Origin: Anaerolineae bacterium
Lineage (GTDB): Bacteria > Chloroflexota > Anaerolineae > Aggregatilineales > Aggregatilineaceae
Direction of reading: 5' to 3'
Assembly (NCBI GenBank): GCA_016926875.1
Contig: JAFGNU010000055.1
Span: 1 to 58,476 of the forward strand
Length of the DNA: 58,476 bases
The translations under genes were made by a program, and so were the position numbers. Below are positions 9,001-17,664 of this stretch, piece by piece (position 1 is the first letter of the stretch; each line of letters opens with the position of its first letter). Below the pieces are notes generated by a model that did not search any database, was not told the origin of the DNA, and saw nothing but the letters and a program-made list of their open reading frames with translations.

Positions 9001-9030
9001 ATTGTATCATGGTGAACTTTCTGCCGACAA
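9001..9030 (-). promoter_or_regulatory. Promoter for the MEMO1-priA unit
   Basis: On the minus strand, TTGTCG and TACAAT are separated by 18 bp. Transcription would start near 8994, about 26 nt before the chosen start codon. Confidence 0.55.
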
Positions 9031-9103
9031 GGTTGATGGCTGCCTGCCCGGCCAGCCTGTATAATCGCCCTGAGCCTGATCCAACACCACCTGAGGAAGT
9101 TTC

Positions 9104-10153
9104 ATGCCCGATCTGACGCCCAACCCCGACGCCTATCCCCGCCTCCGCATTGTATTGGAAGAGCGGTGGCACCGCCGCCGGATTCTGCGATCCCTGCCCG
9201 GCTGGCGCTGGTGGATCGTGGGCCTGCTGCTGGTAGTGGTGTTTGGCCTCGTGGCGCTGCCGTTTATCCTGCCGTTGGGCGGTCCCGAACCTCGCCCTCT
9301 GTCCAGCCTGGCCGATCCCAACGGCGCGTTCGTGAGCGTGGATGGCGAAACGCTGTACTACGTGCACGCGCCGGGTGATGGGCGTCCCGTTGTATTGATT
9401 CACGGGATGGGCGCATCCACCGTCACGTGGCAGGCTACGATCCCCGCCCTGGCGGCAGCGGGCTATGATGTGTACGCGCTGGACCTGCTAGGCTTTGGTT
9501 TGAGTGACAAGGGATGGGACAGCAACTACAGCCACGCCGCCCAGGCAGACCGTGTAGTTGGTTTTTTGGATGCGATGGACATCGACCGTGCGGACATAGT
9601 CGGGCATTCAATGGGGGGCAGCATCGCCACATATATTGCGCTCGATTACCCGGACCGTGTAGACCGGCTGGTGCTGGTGTCGGCGGCAGCATTGCAGGAA
9701 GATCATGCCACTGTACCGGGCCTTGTGTTCGACCTCCCGTTCACCAGGCGCTGGGCGCAGTTTGGACTGCGGCGCATCCTGCCGTCAGTTGCCGGGGATG
9801 TGCTACGCGGCGCCGTCCATGACGAGACGGTCATTACAACACTGCTCATTGAATTGTACAAGCGCCCGGTTTATACTCCGAACTGGGATACCGGCTTGCT
9901 GGCTATCGTGCGCGACGGCGGCAAAAGCAGCCTGCCTGCCCCGGTGAGCGACATTCAGGCCCGCACGCTGATTCTGTGGGGCGCCGACGACTCCTTTGTC
10001 CCGCCCGGCGACGGCGCCCGGTTGGAAGTGTTGATTCCCAACGCAGAGCGTATTGTTTTTCCCGGCACCGGACACCTGCCGATGCACGAGGTGCCGGACG
10101 ACTTTAACGCCGTGCTGATCGCCTTTCTGGATCAGACACAACAGGCGGATTAA
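9104..10153 (+). CDS. Membrane-anchored alpha/beta hydrolase
   Basis: A 349-residue alpha/beta hydrolase with an N-terminal anchor (WRWWIVGLLLVVVFGLVALPF, about residues 36-57). The hydrolase domain follows: oxyanion strand LIHGMGAST (about 98-106), nucleophile elbow GHSMGGS (about 167-173), acid D in WGADDSFVP and catalytic His in GTGHLPMHE near the C-terminus. The triad is complete, so it should be an active esterase, lipase or haloperoxidase-like enzyme outside the membrane. The substrate cannot be told from sequence. The ATG has an AGGA site, and a TATAAT lies at 9060-9065 upstream. A terminator follows directly. Confidence 0.9.
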   Translation: MPDLTPNPDAYPRLRIVLEERWHRRRILRSLPGWRWWIVGLLLVVVFGLVALPFILPLGGPEPRPLSSLADPNGAFVSVDGETLYYVHAPGDGRPVVLIHGMGASTVTWQATIPALAAAGYDVYALDLLGFGLSDKGWDSNYSHAAQADRVVGFLDAMDIDRADIVGHSMGGSIATYIALDYPDRVDRLVLVSAAALQEDHATVPGLVFDLPFTRRWAQFGLRRILPSVAGDVLRGAVHDETVITTLLIELYKRPVYTPNWDTGLLAIVRDGGKSSLPAPVSDIQARTLILWGADDSFVPPGDGARLEVLIPNAERIVFPGTGHLPMHEVPDDFNAVLIAFLDQTQQAD

Positions 10154-10160
10154 AACAGCG

Positions 10161-10184
10161 AAGCCGGACGTTCGCCCGGCTTTT
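10161..10184. terminator. Rho-independent terminator
   Basis: Stem AAGCCGG/CCGGCTT (10161-10167 with 10176-10182) is followed by TT on the plus strand. It lies between the convergent hydrolase and groES genes and could serve both. Confidence 0.7.
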
Positions 10185-10212
10185 GCACGCGTTATTTGTG
10201 ACGGCTGGTAGA

Positions 10213-10500
10213 TCAGATATTGATCCGCGCCAGCACATCGTCCTCGTTCATCAGCAGGTAAGTTTTACCCTCGAACTTGAGTTCCGTCCCGGTGTACTTG
10301 GGGAACAAAACCCGGTCGCCAACCTTGAGATCGGTGACCATTTCTTCCGCATCGCCCACCGCTTCGATGGTGCCCTGCTGAGGTTTCTCTTTGGCCGTTT
10401 CCGGCAGCAGCACACCGCCCGGCGTCTGGGATTCGCCCTCAAGCGGCAGGACAAGCACGCGTGCGCCCAACGGTTCAACCTTCATCTTCTTTTTACTCAT
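10213..10500 (-). CDS. groES: Co-chaperonin GroES
   Basis: A 95-residue GroES, the heptameric lid of the GroEL folding chamber. PLGARVLVLP near the start, GGVLLPETAKEKPQQGTI (the mobile-loop region and following strand), VGDRVLFPKYTGTE and the C-terminal YLLMNEDDVLARI are all canonical. There is a strong AAGGAG site. groEL is not adjacent in the window, so this is a stand-alone groES locus. No CIRCE (HrcA) inverted repeat was seen upstream, so heat control by that route has no support here. Confidence 0.97.
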   Translation of the reverse strand: MSKKKMKVEPLGARVLVLPLEGESQTPGGVLLPETAKEKPQQGTIEAVGDAEEMVTDLKVGDRVLFPKYTGTELKFEGKTYLLMNEDDVLARINI

Positions 10501-10594
10501 TACCTTCTCTCCTTACGCAGTAGGCTAGATATAATGCCATTGATGCTCAACACGGGGCAGGACCGCCCCTGGTACTGGCTGCTGCTCATGCTCA

Positions 10595-11248
10595 CTAAGC
10601 AGGCCGTGCAGCCACTTTGATCTTTTCCAGCAGCATCGCTTCCGGCACCGCGCCTTCGACGTAGGTGTGTTCGCCGATCACCGTGCGCGGCACGCCCATC
10701 ACATGATAACGCTGCCCCAGGTGCGGAAACTCGGTCACTTCCACCATGTCCGCCGTGATCTTGTCCGATGCCATCGCCAGTTGGTGCGCCAGCACAACGG
10801 CGCGAGGGCAGTACGGGCAGGTCGGCGTAACAAACACCTGCAAATGCAGGGGCTGCTCCAGGTTATCCAGGAACGAGAGTGTATTGTTCTCCAGTTCAAA
10901 CGACCCGGTGCCCACCATCAGCAGCGCTTCGAGCAGTGAAGTGAATTCATAGCCGGATGGAATACCGAAGAACCGGATTCCATAATCCATATCTCCCACA
11001 CCCAACACGGCGATAGCGGGAATCTTATCCACGCCGAGTGATGCGGCCAGTTCGCTACCGTCCACAAAGTCGTGAACCTCAATAGCTACCTGATCGGACA
11101 GCGCGGCAACCTCTTCGGCGATCTGGCGAGTTTCCTTGCAGTATGCGCACTCATATTCCTGGGTGAACACACGAAGCTTGACCGGCGACTGGATGGCTGC
11201 CAGCAAATTACGAACCTGGATTTGAGTATCCTGATCCATTAACGACAT
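10595..11248 (-). CDS. Tandem thioredoxin-fold protein disulfide oxidoreductase
   Basis: 217 residues with two thioredoxin/glutaredoxin-like domains. The first has the CAYC active site (about residue 35) and the second CPYC in VTPTCPYCPR (about 145). Each has a conserved cis-Pro region (KIPAIAVLG; GVPRTVIGEH). This is the layout of archaeal/thermophile protein disulfide oxidoreductase (PDO) and of glutaredoxin-like proteins that work with thioredoxin reductase. The frame is open to 11449, but family similarity starts at MSLMDQDTQ (11248), preceded by AAGGAT. An ATG at 11239 is an alternative. It should be cytoplasmic, since no signal peptide is seen. Confidence 0.87.
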   Translation of the reverse strand: MSLMDQDTQIQVRNLLAAIQSPVKLRVFTQEYECAYCKETRQIAEEVAALSDQVAIEVHDFVDGSELAASLGVDKIPAIAVLGVGDMDYGIRFFGIPSGYEFTSLLEALLMVGTGSFELENNTLSFLDNLEQPLHLQVFVTPTCPYCPRAVVLAHQLAMASDKITADMVEVTEFPHLGQRYHVMGVPRTVIGEHTYVEGAVPEAMLLEKIKVAARPA

Positions 11249-11406
11249 CGAGAAATCATCCTTGTCCTCTAGTGATCGTACCTTGCACCCGGTTAGATGC
11301 AGCCAGTCCGTCACCGGTTGCGCCAGCCAAAGCCCATCATACCCTGAAAAAAGGGCTGTTTCTAAAAGAAATTCGTTAGAGGTGACCGGACTCAGGCGCT
11401 TATAGT

Positions 11407-11412
11407 TATAAT
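11407..11412 (+). promoter_or_regulatory. Candidate -10 box for the OsmC gene
   Basis: A perfect TATAAT lies 42 nt before the OsmC start codon. No good -35 box is visible at normal spacing, so support is partial. Confidence 0.35.
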
Positions 11413-11454
11413 TACATTTACCAAGCATACAGTAAAGGAGCACTCCCAAGGATT

Positions 11455-11883
11455 ATGGGCAAAGCTATCGTCACATGGTTACAGGACCTCCAGTTCGTCG
11501 GCACCGACAGCACAAAGCATTCTGTCGTTCTCTCGTCACCGGACGAGGCAAACGGCACGGGGATGAAACCCAGCGAACTGTTGTTGATCTCGCTGGGAGG
11601 CTGCACGGCATTTGACGTTGCCAACATCTTACAAAAACAACGCAAGCACATCACGCACCTGCAAGTGGAAATCGAGAGCCAACAGCAGAGCGAGCCGCCC
11701 TGGCCCTACACCGATATTCACCTGCACTACGTCGTCACAGGTCAAGATATTTCCGCGCGCGATGTCGATAAGGCCATCCGGCTTTCACACGAAAAGTACT
11801 GCTCCGTTTCGGCCACCCTGCGACCGTCGGTTAACATCACGCACGATTTTGAAATCATAGAGCCGGACGGTGCGGGCGGATGA
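11455..11883 (+). CDS. OsmC family peroxiredoxin-like protein
   Basis: A 142-residue OsmC/Ohr-fold protein. Members reduce organic hydroperoxides with two cysteines. Here the first Cys is in LGGCTAFDVANIL (about residue 46) and the second in HEKYCSVSATL (about 110), both in the usual places. The C-terminal strand THDFEII is typical. Length is normal for the YhfA/OsmC branch. It is divergently oriented from the disulfide oxidoreductase gene. Both are thiol-redox proteins, so a shared stress role is plausible. The next small membrane protein gene is 42 nt downstream and may be cotranscribed. Confidence 0.92.
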   Translation: MGKAIVTWLQDLQFVGTDSTKHSVVLSSPDEANGTGMKPSELLLISLGGCTAFDVANILQKQRKHITHLQVEIESQQQSEPPWPYTDIHLHYVVTGQDISARDVDKAIRLSHEKYCSVSATLRPSVNITHDFEIIEPDGAGG

Positions 11884-11925
11884 CCGGTCAGCGCTGAATA
11901 ACACAGCGGGAAAGAAGGTATAGGC

Positions 11926-12189
11926 GTGGAATTCTTAGATTTACTGCTGGGCCGGGATAAGCGGCGTACTGATGATGGCATACCCGGCCTTATCAAAGGT
12001 TTTTCCCGGTGGATCATCGGCTGCGGCTGCATGGTGTTGATGCTCATCATCGCCGGGATCGTCCTGCTGGCAGCCGGGACCATTCAACTGAGCGAGCAAG
12101 CCGTATTGATCGTTATTGTCTTCATCACGATCCTGGTTGCCGTTGCTTCGCTGATCAGGAGCAGCCTGGGCGGTCACTATCCCGACTGA
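11926..12189 (+). CDS. Small two-TM membrane protein
   Basis: An 87-residue protein starting at GTG with AAGAAGG upstream. An amphipathic head (MEFLDLLLGRDKRR) is followed by two hydrophobic segments (about 28-52 and 60-80) and a short polar tail. No family is recognised. It may be cotranscribed with the OsmC gene. The hydrophobic pattern and ribosome site support a real gene, but no function can be assigned. Confidence 0.6.
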   Translation: MEFLDLLLGRDKRRTDDGIPGLIKGFSRWIIGCGCMVLMLIIAGIVLLAAGTIQLSEQAVLIVIVFITILVAVASLIRSSLGGHYPD

Positions 12190-12282
12190 TACCGAACGGC
12201 AATACATTTTGTACTGACCGCCCTGGTGCACGTCATGCGAAGTGAATAGCTTTGCAGTGAGCGATCAGCGGTCAGCTAAAAA

Positions 12283-12314
12283 CCGGGCGGGCGCCTGGTC
12301 GCTTGCCTGCCGGT
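12283..12314 (+). terminator. Weak GC-rich hairpin
   Basis: An imperfect stem of about 10 bp starts at ACCGG and ends at CCGGT. No T tract follows. It lies in the 211-base gap before the sucrose synthase gene, where nothing else convincing was seen. Confidence 0.2.
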
Positions 12315-12400
12315 CAGGGGCGGCAGCCTGTGGCTTGGTATACAGGTTACCAGTTTTTCTCTATCCACCAGGGCAATGATACGTTCCTTTGGAGCAAATA

Positions 12401-14428
12401 ATGATCGAACTTGATTTTCTAACCGGGTCTATCACCGGCCCGATTGCCGACGAGGCAAACCTTGGACGCGGCGTAGATGACCTGAAACCACGCGTGCTGC
12501 GCGCGGTGGCGCACCAACCGGCGCTTCTTCTCTCGTTTCTGAGCGGGCGAACACATCACGGGCAGCCTATCCTGCTCCAACCCGGCGCAGTGCTCACGCC
12601 TGACTCGCTGGCCGGAGCGCTCGACGTCATCACCGGCGCTGCCTCGGTTGGCGAAGCGTATTCCCGGCTGGAACCGTCCGGCATTTTGCGCGGCTGGGGC
12701 GACGACCCGGCCAAAATCCGCGACCGCCTGGCCCTGCTGCACCGCGTTTTGAGCGATGCGGATACCGGCGCGCTGGCCGAGCTGCTGGATGTCCTGCCGC
12801 TGGTAACCTCGGTCGTGCTACTCAGCATTCACGGCTACTTCGCCCAGGCGAATGTGCTCGGCAAGCCCGACACCGGCGGGCAGGTGGTGTACGTGCTACA
12901 GCAGGCGCGCGCCCTGGGCCATTACCTCATGGAACGGCTGCGCGACGGTGGGCTTGGAGATGTCCGGCCAGCCGTGATCATCCTCACGCGCCTGATCCCT
13001 GATCACGCAGACACCACCACCCACCTGCCGCTCGAACCCGTTGACCACAGCGAACATGCCGTGATCCTGCGCGTGCCGTTCCGCGAGAACAACGGCGACG
13101 TGGTGTCACCGTGGATCAGCCGTTTCCAGGTATGGCCCTATCTGCCGCGCTACATCGAAGAAGCTGTCGGCGCGATCACACAGCACCTGGATGCCGCAGG
13201 ACTTGGCCAGACACCCGATCTGATCCTGGGCCACTATGCAGACGGCAACCTGGGCGCGATCCTGCTGCGCCAGCAGTTCGACTGCGTGCAGGGTTTTGTA
13301 CCCCATGCTTTCGAAAAGACCAAGTACGAGAACATGATCACACCGGAAGAAGCCGCCTCGGTCTACAACTTCCACATTCAATGGCTGGTCGAAGCCGCGT
13401 ACCTGTCGATTTCCGACTTTGGGCAGTTCAACTCGATGCTGGAAATCGCCGGAAATGACATGCAGCCCAGCCAGATCGCGCCGTACCGTGACTTTGGCTT
13501 TCCAGGCCAGTACCACGTTTCGGACAATATCCAATCCGATGACAGCAAGCTGAACGTCAACCCGCCCGGCACCAACACCGATGTGTTTTTCCCTTACCAA
13601 GAGTCGTCTGATCGCCTGGTAGATTATACGGACGCCATGCGGCAGGCCCTGTTCGGCCATAACACCGAGTTCAGCCTGATGCTTGACGGCGAGACTATCC
13701 CGATCACGGCGCTGGGCGTGCTGGCCAACCCGGATAAACCGCTACTGTTTTCTGCTGCCCGGCCCGACCGCGTCAAAAACCTGGAAAAACTGGTCGAGGC
13801 ATATGCCGATCACCCGGAGTTGCAGGCACAGGCTAACCTGGTGATCGTGACCGGCGACCTGTCTCAGGAAGCAAAAGACGAAGAAGAACGCGCCGTGATG
13901 GACACCATCGTGCGCACCATCACCGGACACAAGCTGCAAGACCGGGTGCGCCTGCTGCCCAGCAAGGTTACCGGTGGCAAGCTGGTCGTCATGGGCGAGT
14001 TGTACCGCGTGATTGCCGAGTCCGGCGGCGTATTTATGCAGCCTGCGCGGTATGAAGGCTTCGGCCTGACCGTGATCGAGGCCATGATCAGCGGCCTGCC
14101 GGTCGCGGCCACGCAAAACGGCGGACCGGCGGAGATCATACAGGACGGCATCAACGGCCTGCTGTTTGACCCACTCGACGCGGCGGATATGGCGCACAAA
14201 GCGCTGCGCCTTGTGACCGACCGGACGCTGTGGGAGCGGCTCTCAACTGCCGGGATCGAGCGCGTGCGCAGTACTTACGTCTGGCCGCGCCATGTCCGGC
14301 GCCTGATCGCAGACTTCTACGCGATCTACCACTTGCAGCAGGCGTTGGAACCGGAAAAAGTGACCGCGCGGCGTGACATCCTGGATACGTTCATCACGCT
14401 CTACCAGGAGATCGCCACAACGCCATAG
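12401..14428 (+). CDS. Sucrose synthase (GT4), short form
   Basis: 675 residues. It should convert sucrose + UDP (or ADP) reversibly to fructose + NDP-glucose. The GT-B core from about residue 135 is close to plant and cyanobacterial sucrose synthase: HGYFAQANVLGKPDTGGQ, WISRFQVWPYLP, PHAFEKTKY, NPPGTNTDVFFPY, ARPDRVKNL, and the donor-site block YEGFGLTVIEA with GGPAEII. The PHA-x-EKTKY block separates it from sucrose-phosphate synthase. The region before the core is ~135 residues, against about 270 in the usual ~800-residue enzymes, so the regulatory/targeting domains are reduced. The ATG at 12401 has GGAG at proper spacing; a TTG 4 codons upstream is less likely. No sucrose-phosphate synthase or invertase is nearby. 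Confidence 0.87.
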   Translation: MIELDFLTGSITGPIADEANLGRGVDDLKPRVLRAVAHQPALLLSFLSGRTHHGQPILLQPGAVLTPDSLAGALDVITGAASVGEAYSRLEPSGILRGWGDDPAKIRDRLALLHRVLSDADTGALAELLDVLPLVTSVVLLSIHGYFAQANVLGKPDTGGQVVYVLQQARALGHYLMERLRDGGLGDVRPAVIILTRLIPDHADTTTHLPLEPVDHSEHAVILRVPFRENNGDVVSPWISRFQVWPYLPRYIEEAVGAITQHLDAAGLGQTPDLILGHYADGNLGAILLRQQFDCVQGFVPHAFEKTKYENMITPEEAASVYNFHIQWLVEAAYLSISDFGQFNSMLEIAGNDMQPSQIAPYRDFGFPGQYHVSDNIQSDDSKLNVNPPGTNTDVFFPYQESSDRLVDYTDAMRQALFGHNTEFSLMLDGETIPITALGVLANPDKPLLFSAARPDRVKNLEKLVEAYADHPELQAQANLVIVTGDLSQEAKDEEERAVMDTIVRTITGHKLQDRVRLLPSKVTGGKLVVMGELYRVIAESGGVFMQPARYEGFGLTVIEAMISGLPVAATQNGGPAEIIQDGINGLLFDPLDAADMAHKALRLVTDRTLWERLSTAGIERVRSTYVWPRHVRRLIADFYAIYHLQQALEPEKVTARRDILDTFITLYQEIATTP

Positions 14429-14471
14429 CACGGGGGATCAAGAATCGTGTCAAAACAGGGGGGGGATCAAG

Positions 14472-14500
14472 GGCGCGAGCGTAGACCGGTTCGCGCCTTT
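14472..14500. terminator. Hairpin between convergent genes
   Basis: Stem GGCGCGA/TCGCGCC (14472-14478 with 14491-14497) with a 12-nt loop is followed by TTT on the plus strand. It would end the sucrose synthase transcript and sits at the stop of the HTH gene on the other strand. Confidence 0.45.
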
Positions 14501-14756
14501 AATGTTGATCGCTGTCTGCGGGGGATGCTGTGTCGTCGGCTCCGGGTGTTTTTTCGGTAGCCTTCAACAGGTCGAGGATCGCCTGCCCGGTGATAAAGAC
14601 ACGGCGCAAACCGGGCGGCTGGCTGGCGCGTAACTGCCCGGATGCCAGCAGGCGCTTGACCGTGCTCAGGCTGACGTCCAGAATCTCGGCCACCTCTGCA
14701 CGCGAATAGACGCGTGTTGGCTCGATAGGGGGGCGTTTGGTATGGTGTGTGCTCAT
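14499..14756 (-). CDS. Excisionase/MerR-type helix-turn-helix protein
   Basis: An 85-residue DNA-binding protein. The core RVYSRAEVAEILDVSLSTVKRLLASGQLRAS (about 16-45) is the winged helix-turn-helix seen in excisionases and BldC-like regulators. It is followed by the wing GLRRVFITGQAILDLL. There is no effector domain. It starts 26 nt after the M23 peptidase gene stops, so it is probably the last gene of that envelope operon and may regulate it. No integrase is near, so a phage excisionase role is less likely. Confidence 0.82.
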   Translation of the reverse strand: MSTHHTKRPPIEPTRVYSRAEVAEILDVSLSTVKRLLASGQLRASQPPGLRRVFITGQAILDLLKATEKTPGADDTASPADSDQH

Positions 14757-14782
14757 GGCCGACTACTACCGGCTGCCTTATC

Positions 14783-16219
14783 CTACGGGAAGCTCTGCTG
14801 TACCCACTGCATGGGATCAACCTGCACCCCGCCAACCCACATCTCCCAGTGCAAATGCGGGCCGGTCGAGCGCCCGGTCGAGCCAACGGTACCGATCTCC
14901 TGGCCCGGCATCACGATGTCACCCTCCGATACGTAGATCGCGGTCTGGTGCCAATAACCGGTATACACGCCCCAGCCATGATCGATGATCGTAGCGTTGC
15001 CGCGTACCGGCAGGGTATCAGCCATCACGACAATGCCTGCTGCCGGGGCCAGCACCGGGGAATTGGGCGCGCCGCCAAAATCGGTTCCGCTGTGGAACGT
15101 GTTCAGTTCGCCCTCGTTGTAAGCGCGCTGTGTGCCAAAACCTGACGTGATCGCGCCGGTAGACGGCAGCCCCATCAACCCGTCAAAGTGACGCTGCTCG
15201 CTGAAACCGCTCATAATCGTGGCGATGCGTTCCCATTCCGGCTCGGTCACTGTTGGATTGAGCAAGTCCTCCTGCTCGGCGGCAAGCAATATATCCTCGG
15301 TGCCGTAGCCGCCATCGACCAGCTTCAGGCGCAGCGTGAGCGTGGTCTGGGTGCCATCTGGCGCGGCAGCCGTCAGCGCCAGGGGATAAACCCCGCTGGC
15401 GGTAAACACGTGCACGCCGATCAGCGCGTAATGTTGACTGCCCTCTGCTGCAACGTGGATCGGGCTGTTCATAAACGTACCGGACAGCACGGCAGGCCCG
15501 GCAGTAGTGACATGCAGGCTGATAGTTTTGCCCTGTATGGCCGGGTTTGGGGAAACAGTACAGGCCACAAACGGCGGCGGCAGTTCGGTTAAAGCCGTGC
15601 CATCACTACCCGGCAGCCAGATGCGTTGGCCGGGAAAAACCGGCACCGGCGATGAAAAACCGTTTACCACCAGCAGGGCATTCACCGACACGCGGTAATT
15701 GAGCGCGATCCGGTACAGGTTCTCACCCGGCTGAACGTGATGCAGTCCGCCTGGCACAGCCTGCGCTGACCCCGCTGCTCCCTGGCTGATCGTTAATTCC
15801 TGGCCGATAACCAGCCGCGCCGGGTTGGTGATGTAGTTAGCGGCAGCCAGGCTTTCAACAGTGGTATTGTAGGCGTGCGTGAGCGTGGGCAGCGTATCGC
15901 CCGGACTGACCGTATGCCAGACAATCGCGCCCGGCGTGTGTGCCTGCGCATTGGGGACCAGCAGCCGCTGTCCAACGGCGATATAGCGCGGATCGGTGAT
16001 GCCGTTCGTTTCTGCAATCGCCTCAACCGTGGTGCCATACTGCATGGCGATGCCAAACAGGGTTTCGCCGCGCTGCACAACGTGGATCGTCGTTTCGCCT
16101 GGCGTGCCATTCACGCCGCCGTCCTGGGCTGCTGCCGGCATCACGGCGAAAAACGCCAGCCCGATCAACAGCGCCACCCCGATCAGCCGCCTGACTCGCG
16201 GTCTTGTGGTACTACTCAC
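14783..16219 (-). CDS. LysM-M23 peptidoglycan endopeptidase
   Basis: 478 residues from a GTG that overlaps the previous gene by 8 nt. A signal/anchor (RRLIGVALLIGLAFFAVMPAAA) is followed by three LysM modules starting at HVVQRGETLFGIA, HTVSPGDTLPTL and HHVQPGENLYRIA (within about residues 48-215). An Ig-like stretch follows, then the C-terminal M23 metallopeptidase domain. The zinc ligands are present: H and D in HSGTDFG, and HLHWE. It should cut peptidoglycan cross-bridges outside the cell, with the LysM modules binding glycan. Because the site is complete it is probably active, unlike the many inactive M23 regulators. Confidence 0.93.
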   Translation of the reverse strand: MSSTTRPRVRRLIGVALLIGLAFFAVMPAAAQDGGVNGTPGETTIHVVQRGETLFGIAMQYGTTVEAIAETNGITDPRYIAVGQRLLVPNAQAHTPGAIVWHTVSPGDTLPTLTHAYNTTVESLAAANYITNPARLVIGQELTISQGAAGSAQAVPGGLHHVQPGENLYRIALNYRVSVNALLVVNGFSSPVPVFPGQRIWLPGSDGTALTELPPPFVACTVSPNPAIQGKTISLHVTTAGPAVLSGTFMNSPIHVAAEGSQHYALIGVHVFTASGVYPLALTAAAPDGTQTTLTLRLKLVDGGYGTEDILLAAEQEDLLNPTVTEPEWERIATIMSGFSEQRHFDGLMGLPSTGAITSGFGTQRAYNEGELNTFHSGTDFGGAPNSPVLAPAAGIVVMADTLPVRGNATIIDHGWGVYTGYWHQTAIYVSEGDIVMPGQEIGTVGSTGRSTGPHLHWEMWVGGVQVDPMQWVQQSFP

Positions 16220-17576
16220 GCCTGCGGATCGCCTCCACCAGTTGCTGCGCCTCGACGAGTTTTTCCAGCGCCTGTTCGGCCAGTGCCAGGTCTTGTTCGG
16301 TTGTTTCACTCAGCGTTTCGTACCAGCAAGCGTACTGGTAAATCTCGCGCGCCTGATATGCCAGGGTTAGCCCGTCGTTCGTTAGTGTTATCGCTTCCTC
16401 AAGCTCTGGATCGGCGGCATCCGTACGCTGCAATTCGGCAAGCTGTTCAGCGGTTGGTTCAAACAACTGCGGCCACTCGCTGAGATCGCAGAAAGTCACC
16501 GCCGCGCCGTCGATACCTTTCTGCCAATAGTCGATCATGCCGGTCCCGTACGCGTTCTGCAAATCCCCTATCACCGTAAACCGCGCGGACAGGTCGCGCA
16601 GAATCGCCGGGTAATCCAGGTCCGGGTATGGCAGCGGCGTTGCCGTGACCGTCGGCGTAGCCGTTGGCGTTTCGGTGGGCGCTGTGGTTGGCGTTTCCGT
16701 CGGCAGCGCATCAGTCGGCGAGATGTCGGTTGGTGTGCCCGGTTGGGGCGTCGCGGTCGGTTCGGGTGTGTCGGTCGGCGAAGGCGTATAGGTTAGCGTG
16801 GGCGTTGGCGTGATGCTAGGGCCAAAGGTCGGCGCCGGTTCCAGGATAGCTTTTTGCAGCAGTTGGTCCACTTCGATCATTTGATCGTCGATCACATCCA
16901 GCTTGCGCAGCGCCTCAACACCATCCGGCAGGGATGGCGTCTGGCTGCTGCAGATGCGATCCCAAAGTGATTGGGGCTGCTGAAGCTGGAGCAGCACCAG
17001 GTTCAGGTTGTCCACCACCACCGCCAGATCACGGTACGTTGTCCGGTCCAGGTCAGATAGCACATACTGCTGAGGCTTGTGAAACGACGCTGAACACACA
17101 ACCTGTCCCGAATCATTATGTGCCTCAATTTCCTGCCGGAGGTTGGCCGCGTCGTCTTGCGCCTGGCTAAGGCGCCCTTCAAGCTGACCCGTCAATACGT
17201 CGCGGTTTGTCGGCACGCTGGCCGAAGAGCTTCCCCCGTTATCATCGTTGTCCCCACCCAACACCATCACCAGGCCGTTGAGTACCAGCGAGATCACAAA
17301 CAACACCGCTAACCCAATCACGATCTGCTTCAGACGCTGCTCATCCAGCGGCAAACGTCTGGCGCTGACACCGACCTGCATTGCTTTGAACGCTGCCAGC
17401 GCGTCGTGTGCTGCCTGGCGCACGCGCTCGTCGTCTTCCTGCACGTAGACGTTTTTCAAAAACGGGATCACCTGTGGATCGTTCGTGGACGCCAGGCGCC
17501 GGCACGCTTTGCGGCGCACGTTGGGATCGGGGTCCTGCAACTGCTCGATCAATGCTTCCCACTGCGGTTTAGCCAT
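16212..17576 (-). CDS. HEAT-repeat membrane protein with Thr/Pro-rich linker
   Basis: 454 residues from MAKPQWEAL; the open frame extends 20 codons further. The head holds one or two HEAT-like repeats (EQLQDPDPNVRRKACRRLAS and VRQAAHDALAAF, about 8-70). One transmembrane segment follows (IVIGLAVLFVISLVLNGLVMVLG, about 85-108). The outer part has helical segments, a long Thr/Pro linker (about 250-320) and a C-terminal helical domain rich in Glu/Gln. No enzyme motif is seen. It sits between an SH3 lipoprotein and a LysM-M23 peptidase gene, overlapping the latter by 8 nt, so it probably helps organise that envelope complex. Confidence 0.75.
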   Translation of the reverse strand: MAKPQWEALIEQLQDPDPNVRRKACRRLASTNDPQVIPFLKNVYVQEDDERVRQAAHDALAAFKAMQVGVSARRLPLDEQRLKQIVIGLAVLFVISLVLNGLVMVLGGDNDDNGGSSSASVPTNRDVLTGQLEGRLSQAQDDAANLRQEIEAHNDSGQVVCSASFHKPQQYVLSDLDRTTYRDLAVVVDNLNLVLLQLQQPQSLWDRICSSQTPSLPDGVEALRKLDVIDDQMIEVDQLLQKAILEPAPTFGPSITPTPTLTYTPSPTDTPEPTATPQPGTPTDISPTDALPTETPTTAPTETPTATPTVTATPLPYPDLDYPAILRDLSARFTVIGDLQNAYGTGMIDYWQKGIDGAAVTFCDLSEWPQLFEPTAEQLAELQRTDAADPELEEAITLTNDGLTLAYQAREIYQYACWYETLSETTEQDLALAEQALEKLVEAQQLVEAIRRRE

Positions 17577-17664
17577 TTGCTGCTGCCCTTCTTCACCGCC
17601 GCCGATACTTGCCCGTATGATACGCCAGCTAATCACTGATCGCTAACTGCTAAAAGCTGTTCAC

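Noticed and set aside
9033..9065. Promoter TTGATG ... TATAAT for the alpha/beta hydrolase
   Set aside because: The spacer is 21 bp, too long for a normal sigma-70 promoter. Only the -10 box is convincing.
8969..9403. N-terminal extension of the MEMO1-family frame
   Set aside because: It crosses a minus-strand promoter (9001-9030) and is antisense to the start of the alpha/beta hydrolase gene. Family similarity begins only at the chosen start.
10501..10594. CIRCE/HrcA operator before groES
   Set aside because: No TTAGCACTC-N9-GAGTGCTAA inverted repeat is present.
12401..14428. Sucrose-phosphate synthase as identity of the GT4 gene
   Set aside because: The PHAFEKTKY and WISRFQVWPY blocks are those of sucrose synthase, and no sucrose-phosphatase domain is attached.
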